Source: Diadema setosum
Taxonomy: Eukaryota; Echinodermata; Echinoidea; Diadematoida; Diadematidae
DNA: 64,000 nt
Reading direction: 5' to 3'
NCBI RefSeq assembly: GCF_964275005.1
Contig: NC_092702.1
Coordinates: 34,569,316 to 34,633,315, forward strand
A model generated the notes under the pieces. It was not told the DNA's origin. It made no database searches and was given only the letters and a program-made list of their open reading frames with translations. This document shows, piece after piece, positions 60,671 to 64,000 of this stretch; position 1 is the stretch's first letter; every line of letters starts with the position of its first letter. The translations under genes were made by a program, and so were the position numbers.

Positions 60671-61722
60671 GCGACAATTCCACCAACGCAACATGCCACG
60701 AAGGGTCGGGCTTCCCCCATCATGTCGTCATAGCATCAATATACATCGCGACGACAGCATTCGGTGTCGTTGGAAACGGTCTGGTCATCATGGGCGTGGC
60801 TCTGTCTCCCAAGTTGCAGACTCCGACCAACGTCTTGATCGTCAACCTAGCGATCGCAGACTTGTTGACCTGCGCGGCTTTGCCGTTCCAGACTGTCGGT
60901 GTGCTCAGTGAACGGGACCAATTCCCGCTTCCAGATGTAGTCTGTACCATTGTCGGTAGCGTGATCTACGTCACATTTGCGTGTAGCGGTATAAATCTTG
61001 TCTTGATCGCCATCATCAGATGCTATGTCATAACTAAGAGCATCCGCGGAAAAGTGGGACTTAACACACGGCGGAAACAGATTGCCCTGGCTCTAATGGC
61101 TTGGGTACTGGCGTGCATATCGATCTACGTTCCTGTATTTGGCTTCCAGTTAACGACGTTTTCCTATTACCCGCCTTACGGGCAATGCTTTACGAGTCCT
61201 TCGCCCAGGAGTAACGCTTATCACGGCTATCTGGCCATGCTCATTGGTATCATGGTCACCGTTATTTTGGCGTGCTATTTGCGGATCCTGGTCTTCCTCC
61301 GAAAACAGCACAATCAGTTTCGTGTCCACTTCGGGAGCAGTCGCTCGCGCAGACTTCACCGCGCCGCCATAAAGCGCATGGGACGACGCGAGGTGAGGGT
61401 TACCAAGAACCTTTTCATCGTCTTCATGGCCTTCGTCGTCTGCACTCTGCCGACAACGATCGCCTTCATCATCCCCGACGTCCTGTCGATCGGACTGTAC
61501 ACCACAGCCGTCCTCTATCTCAACAACTGTCTGAATCCTATCCTGTATGCATATAAGCATCCCGTGTTCAAATCTAGGTTCTTGGCCTTGATCAAGAGAT
61601 TCTTGGTGTCCGTGGGGTGCTCCCGAAAAGTTGTACAACCCCCTGTCCGGACCATCTCTGCGGCATTTGTGTATGCCATGAACGTCAGTCAGTATCCTGT
61701 CACGCTCAAAATGGCGTACTAG
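60628..61722 (+). CDS. rhodopsin-class orphan GPCR 2
   Basis: Single coding exon, 364 residues from ATG 60628 (context ACAATGG). Seven membrane segments. From this ATG: N50 (TM1), D78 in LAIADLL (TM2), C106 and C187 (disulfide), W159 (TM4), NPILY at 303-307 (TM7). NST and NAT glycosylation sites lie in the N-terminus. The DRY site reads IRC and the TM6 CWxP site reads CTLP. It shares long identical stretches with GPCR 1, including TPTNVLIVNLAIADLLTC, REVRVTKNLF and LNPILYAYKHPVFK (INPILYAFKHPVFK there), so the two arose by tandem duplication. The third loop is strongly basic (SRSRRLHR and RMGRRE). Closest general resemblance is to melatonin/GPR84/moody-like receptors; ligand and G protein unknown. 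Confidence 0.93.
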   Translation: MDVFSVDQQVLSALSDNSTNATCHEGSGFPHHVVIASIYIATTAFGVVGNGLVIMGVALSPKLQTPTNVLIVNLAIADLLTCAALPFQTVGVLSERDQFPLPDVVCTIVGSVIYVTFACSGINLVLIAIIRCYVITKSIRGKVGLNTRRKQIALALMAWVLACISIYVPVFGFQLTTFSYYPPYGQCFTSPSPRSNAYHGYLAMLIGIMVTVILACYLRILVFLRKQHNQFRVHFGSSRSRRLHRAAIKRMGRREVRVTKNLFIVFMAFVVCTLPTTIAFIIPDVLSIGLYTTAVLYLNNCLNPILYAYKHPVFKSRFLALIKRFLVSVGCSRKVVQPPVRTISAAFVYAMNVSQYPVTLKMAY

Positions 61723-61805
61723 CTAGTGCACACTCCATAATACCGACTGGTTTCAGGCTTGCTGTCATTTGATGATGTCACACTGCATGTTACTTTGATA
61801 TCATT

Positions 61806-61870
61806 AATGATAATGATGATAATAGCAATAATAATGACAACAATGATGATGATGATGATGATAAGAATGA
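61806..61870. repeat. (GAT/AAT)n microsatellite
   Basis: Trinucleotide-like simple sequence in the 3'UTR region of GPCR gene 2. Confidence 0.9.
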
Positions 61871-61887
61871 TAATACAGTGTAGTAAT

Positions 61888-61893
61888 AATAAA
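61888..61893 (+). terminator. candidate poly(A) signal of GPCR gene 2
   Basis: AATAAA 166 bases past the TAG. Confidence 0.4.
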
Positions 61894-62354
61894 CCATTTT
61901 CTTTTTGTATACGGAATATCACTCCCTCCCAAAAAACAACAACAAACAAACAAACAAACCCAACAACAACAAAAACCGTCTCTATGCACATTGATGGACG
62001 GAAAATGTTATTATGGAAATTGAAAGCTCATTTACTCATATTGATATTTCCTTGCTCCATATAAAAATCATTGGTAAGTACCGATCCTGTCACTATTACA
62101 TTAACGCATGATGAATTCTTTAAATGCTATTCATGCCATGCTACCACAGTTATAGTACTGCCGTCTTTACGTCATTTCATGGAAGAATTACACCTTTAAT
62201 TTGTTGGTTGTAGAGAGAAGTACAAACTACGAGGGAAAGGTTTTGACTTAATCATCTTGAGTAAACCTTTATTTCCTTGTCTTAATGTTATTAAGATATG
62301 ACGTAGGATAGTACCGATCTCGCCATCATGAAATCAATATCAAAGCCTATGGAG

Positions 62355-62444
62355 TGTAAAGGGGATGGCTAGTAACTGATCAGTTGGAATCAGTGGGAAT
62401 GCCGTTAATGATCCCACTGATCAGTTACTAGCCATCCCCTTTAA
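62355..62444. repeat. 90-bp hairpin element
   Basis: AAAGGGGATGGCTAGTAACT then GATCAGT, and after about 30 bases its exact inverse (ACTGATCAGTTACTAGCCAT then CCCCTTT). The right edge is TTAA and the left GTAA, so it could be a tiny TTAA MITE. Confidence 0.7.
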
Positions 62445-64000
62445 ATGCGTGTAAAGCATTCGTAGTACTATTTTTATGTCAATACATCTTTCCGTTGTGG
62501 AATTTTCCCTCATTCTGTACATTGTGAATAGATGTACAGGAAGGAACAATGATTCTGACTCACAAGGACAACTCCGCTTGGGAAAGTATCCCGGCATTCG
62601 ATTCATAACTAAATGACATTTCCGTAGATAAGAGTTCTGATGTCGTGATGTCGGGGTGACCTCCAGAGCACGCGGAGCAGGCCTACTACACGTCATCCAG
62701 CACCTTATTGATTATCTAGAGCATCAACTCATCCGTAAGTAATGGAGCTATCTCTGTAAACTTTGCGTGGCATTGCAGAGTTGCAGAAGTGGGGAGGAAC
62801 ATACTTCAGGTGCCATGACAATACGATTCCTTGTTGCCCATACGCATGGTTAAATTTGTGATCAAATTTAAATCATCGCCTGACGCCACGGAGAAGACAA
62901 CAGCGTAGCGCCCCCTTTAGGTAAAACAGTGGTTTGGGGTGAGCACCCGTCCGTAGACGTGTTGACATTATTATACTCTATACTGTATATGTGAGCACAG
63001 AGTGGACGTAGTGAACTGTTTGGAGATGTGATTTCTTTTGTTTTTCTTTGACAAAAAATAACAAACAAACATGAAAGCCATAAACTATTTGTGTCTGATT
63101 CCTTATTCATTCATTGTGTGTCGTTTTTGTTTTGTTTTTTTTCGGCGGACGAAGCCTGTACTGTCCCATAGTTTCGGCTAAACTTTTTTGTTTTATTCTT
63201 TCAAGATTCTACTTTACTGTCTTTTCTTTTCTGGCTATCGCTAATGTGTGACTTGTTTAAATGATCAACGTTCAATGAGTTAACAAGTCATGTGAAATCA
63301 AAATTAATGCACAGATGGTTGTCTGCTAGGTCTTATCGCGCGGAAAACTCTGTGTAAACATTTACGAATGCGTCAAAAATAAATCCAGTTGCTGCATTCC
63401 GATATAATAATGTCAAGATAACAGGGGTATGACCAGAATTTAAGCATACCTCTTCTCCAACAAGTGTGTACAGCATTCGAGCACTTTCGTTGATTAATAA
63501 ACCGCTCATAGCAGTTAGTACGTATAATTTGACTTAGTTTGGTGGGAACGCAGTTTGAAAAATGAAATCCAGCCAATCTCGACTTTAGACACAAACAATA
63601 TGCTGTGTATGGTAGGTTTTTCTTGACAGTAGATGACGTCATAGTACGCTAAAGGTCGGCGGACGAAACAATCAGGTCATGTTTTATTGACTGTAACTTA
63701 TGAATGATGGTGATGAAGCACACTTAAACCACAAGCATGTAATAACAAAAACTCAAATTCCATCGAATTAAGATGATTTTACAAGCTTAAAGCTGCTGGG
63801 ATATTTAATCTGACCGTTATCGCAACTGCTTCGAATCTTTTCAGTTGCATTAATTTTTGTTGCGCAATGATTGTATGTGACAGTTTCTAGATGTAGGATT
63901 ACGATTCACTGGCCCAGGTAGCATTTCACATGTCTCTGTTGTTGATGTCTACTAATTATGCGAATTGCTAATGTCGAAGATTGGGGAGAATCAATATTGA
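62445..64000. other. no gene recognised
   Basis: Only short unsupported ORFs. No repeat structure of note beyond short T and A runs. Confidence 0.5.

Overview
The window looks like nuclear DNA of a marine invertebrate deuterostome, most likely an echinoderm. It is AT-rich, with large introns and long gene-poor stretches. It holds many microsatellites and a dense scatter of short foldback (MITE-like) elements with TTAA or TA ends, plus a tRNA-type SINE and a CR1/L2-like LINE tail. No bacterial, organellar or viral gene organisation is visible. The species cannot be fixed from the sequence alone.

Layout. Bases 1-11.8 kb are almost certainly intron or intergenic sequence lying before a single clear exon at 11802-11951 (+). 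That exon encodes the C-terminal half of an RNF4-type RING finger, followed by a probable 2 kb 3'UTR ending near 14.0 kb. From 18.7 to 19.7 kb (-) lies an unrecognised small multi-exon gene with a signal-peptide-like start. A diverged, inverted second copy lies at 35.3-36.8 kb (+). It is damaged: it carries an in-frame stop, a 1-nt shift and a lost splice donor, and a 306-bp palindromic element sits at an exon edge. Between the two copies, at 32692-33576 (-), is an intact single-exon small heat-shock protein gene with a TATA box and perfect heat-shock elements upstream. From 36.8 to 54.7 kb I see no convincing gene, only repeats. At 54825-55973 and 60628-61722 (both +) are two tandem, intronless-coding class A GPCR genes that are clear paralogues. 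A repeat-filled 4.6 kb spacer separates them, and each is preceded by a good 3' splice site, so each has probable spliced 5'UTR exons.

How the genes relate. They do not form an operon or pathway. The two GPCRs are a local duplicate pair of orphan rhodopsin-class receptors sharing unusual motifs: IRY/IRC instead of DRY, and CALP/CTLP instead of CWxP. The small Hsp is a self-contained stress-responsive unit. The RNF4-like exon belongs to a SUMO-targeted ubiquitin ligase type gene whose other exons are mostly outside the window or unrecognised.

Repeats. One palindromic TTAA element family occurs four times (4.6, 8.9, 58.9 and 60.1 kb). A short TTAA family with a GACGAG core occurs twice (2.5 and 7.0 kb). 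Other single foldback elements lie at 4.2, 13.1, 15.8, 21.2, 24.4, 35.7, 42.5, 48.7, 57.1, 59.6 and 62.4 kb. I found no LTR element, Polinton, rRNA, CRISPR array or convincing functional tRNA gene.
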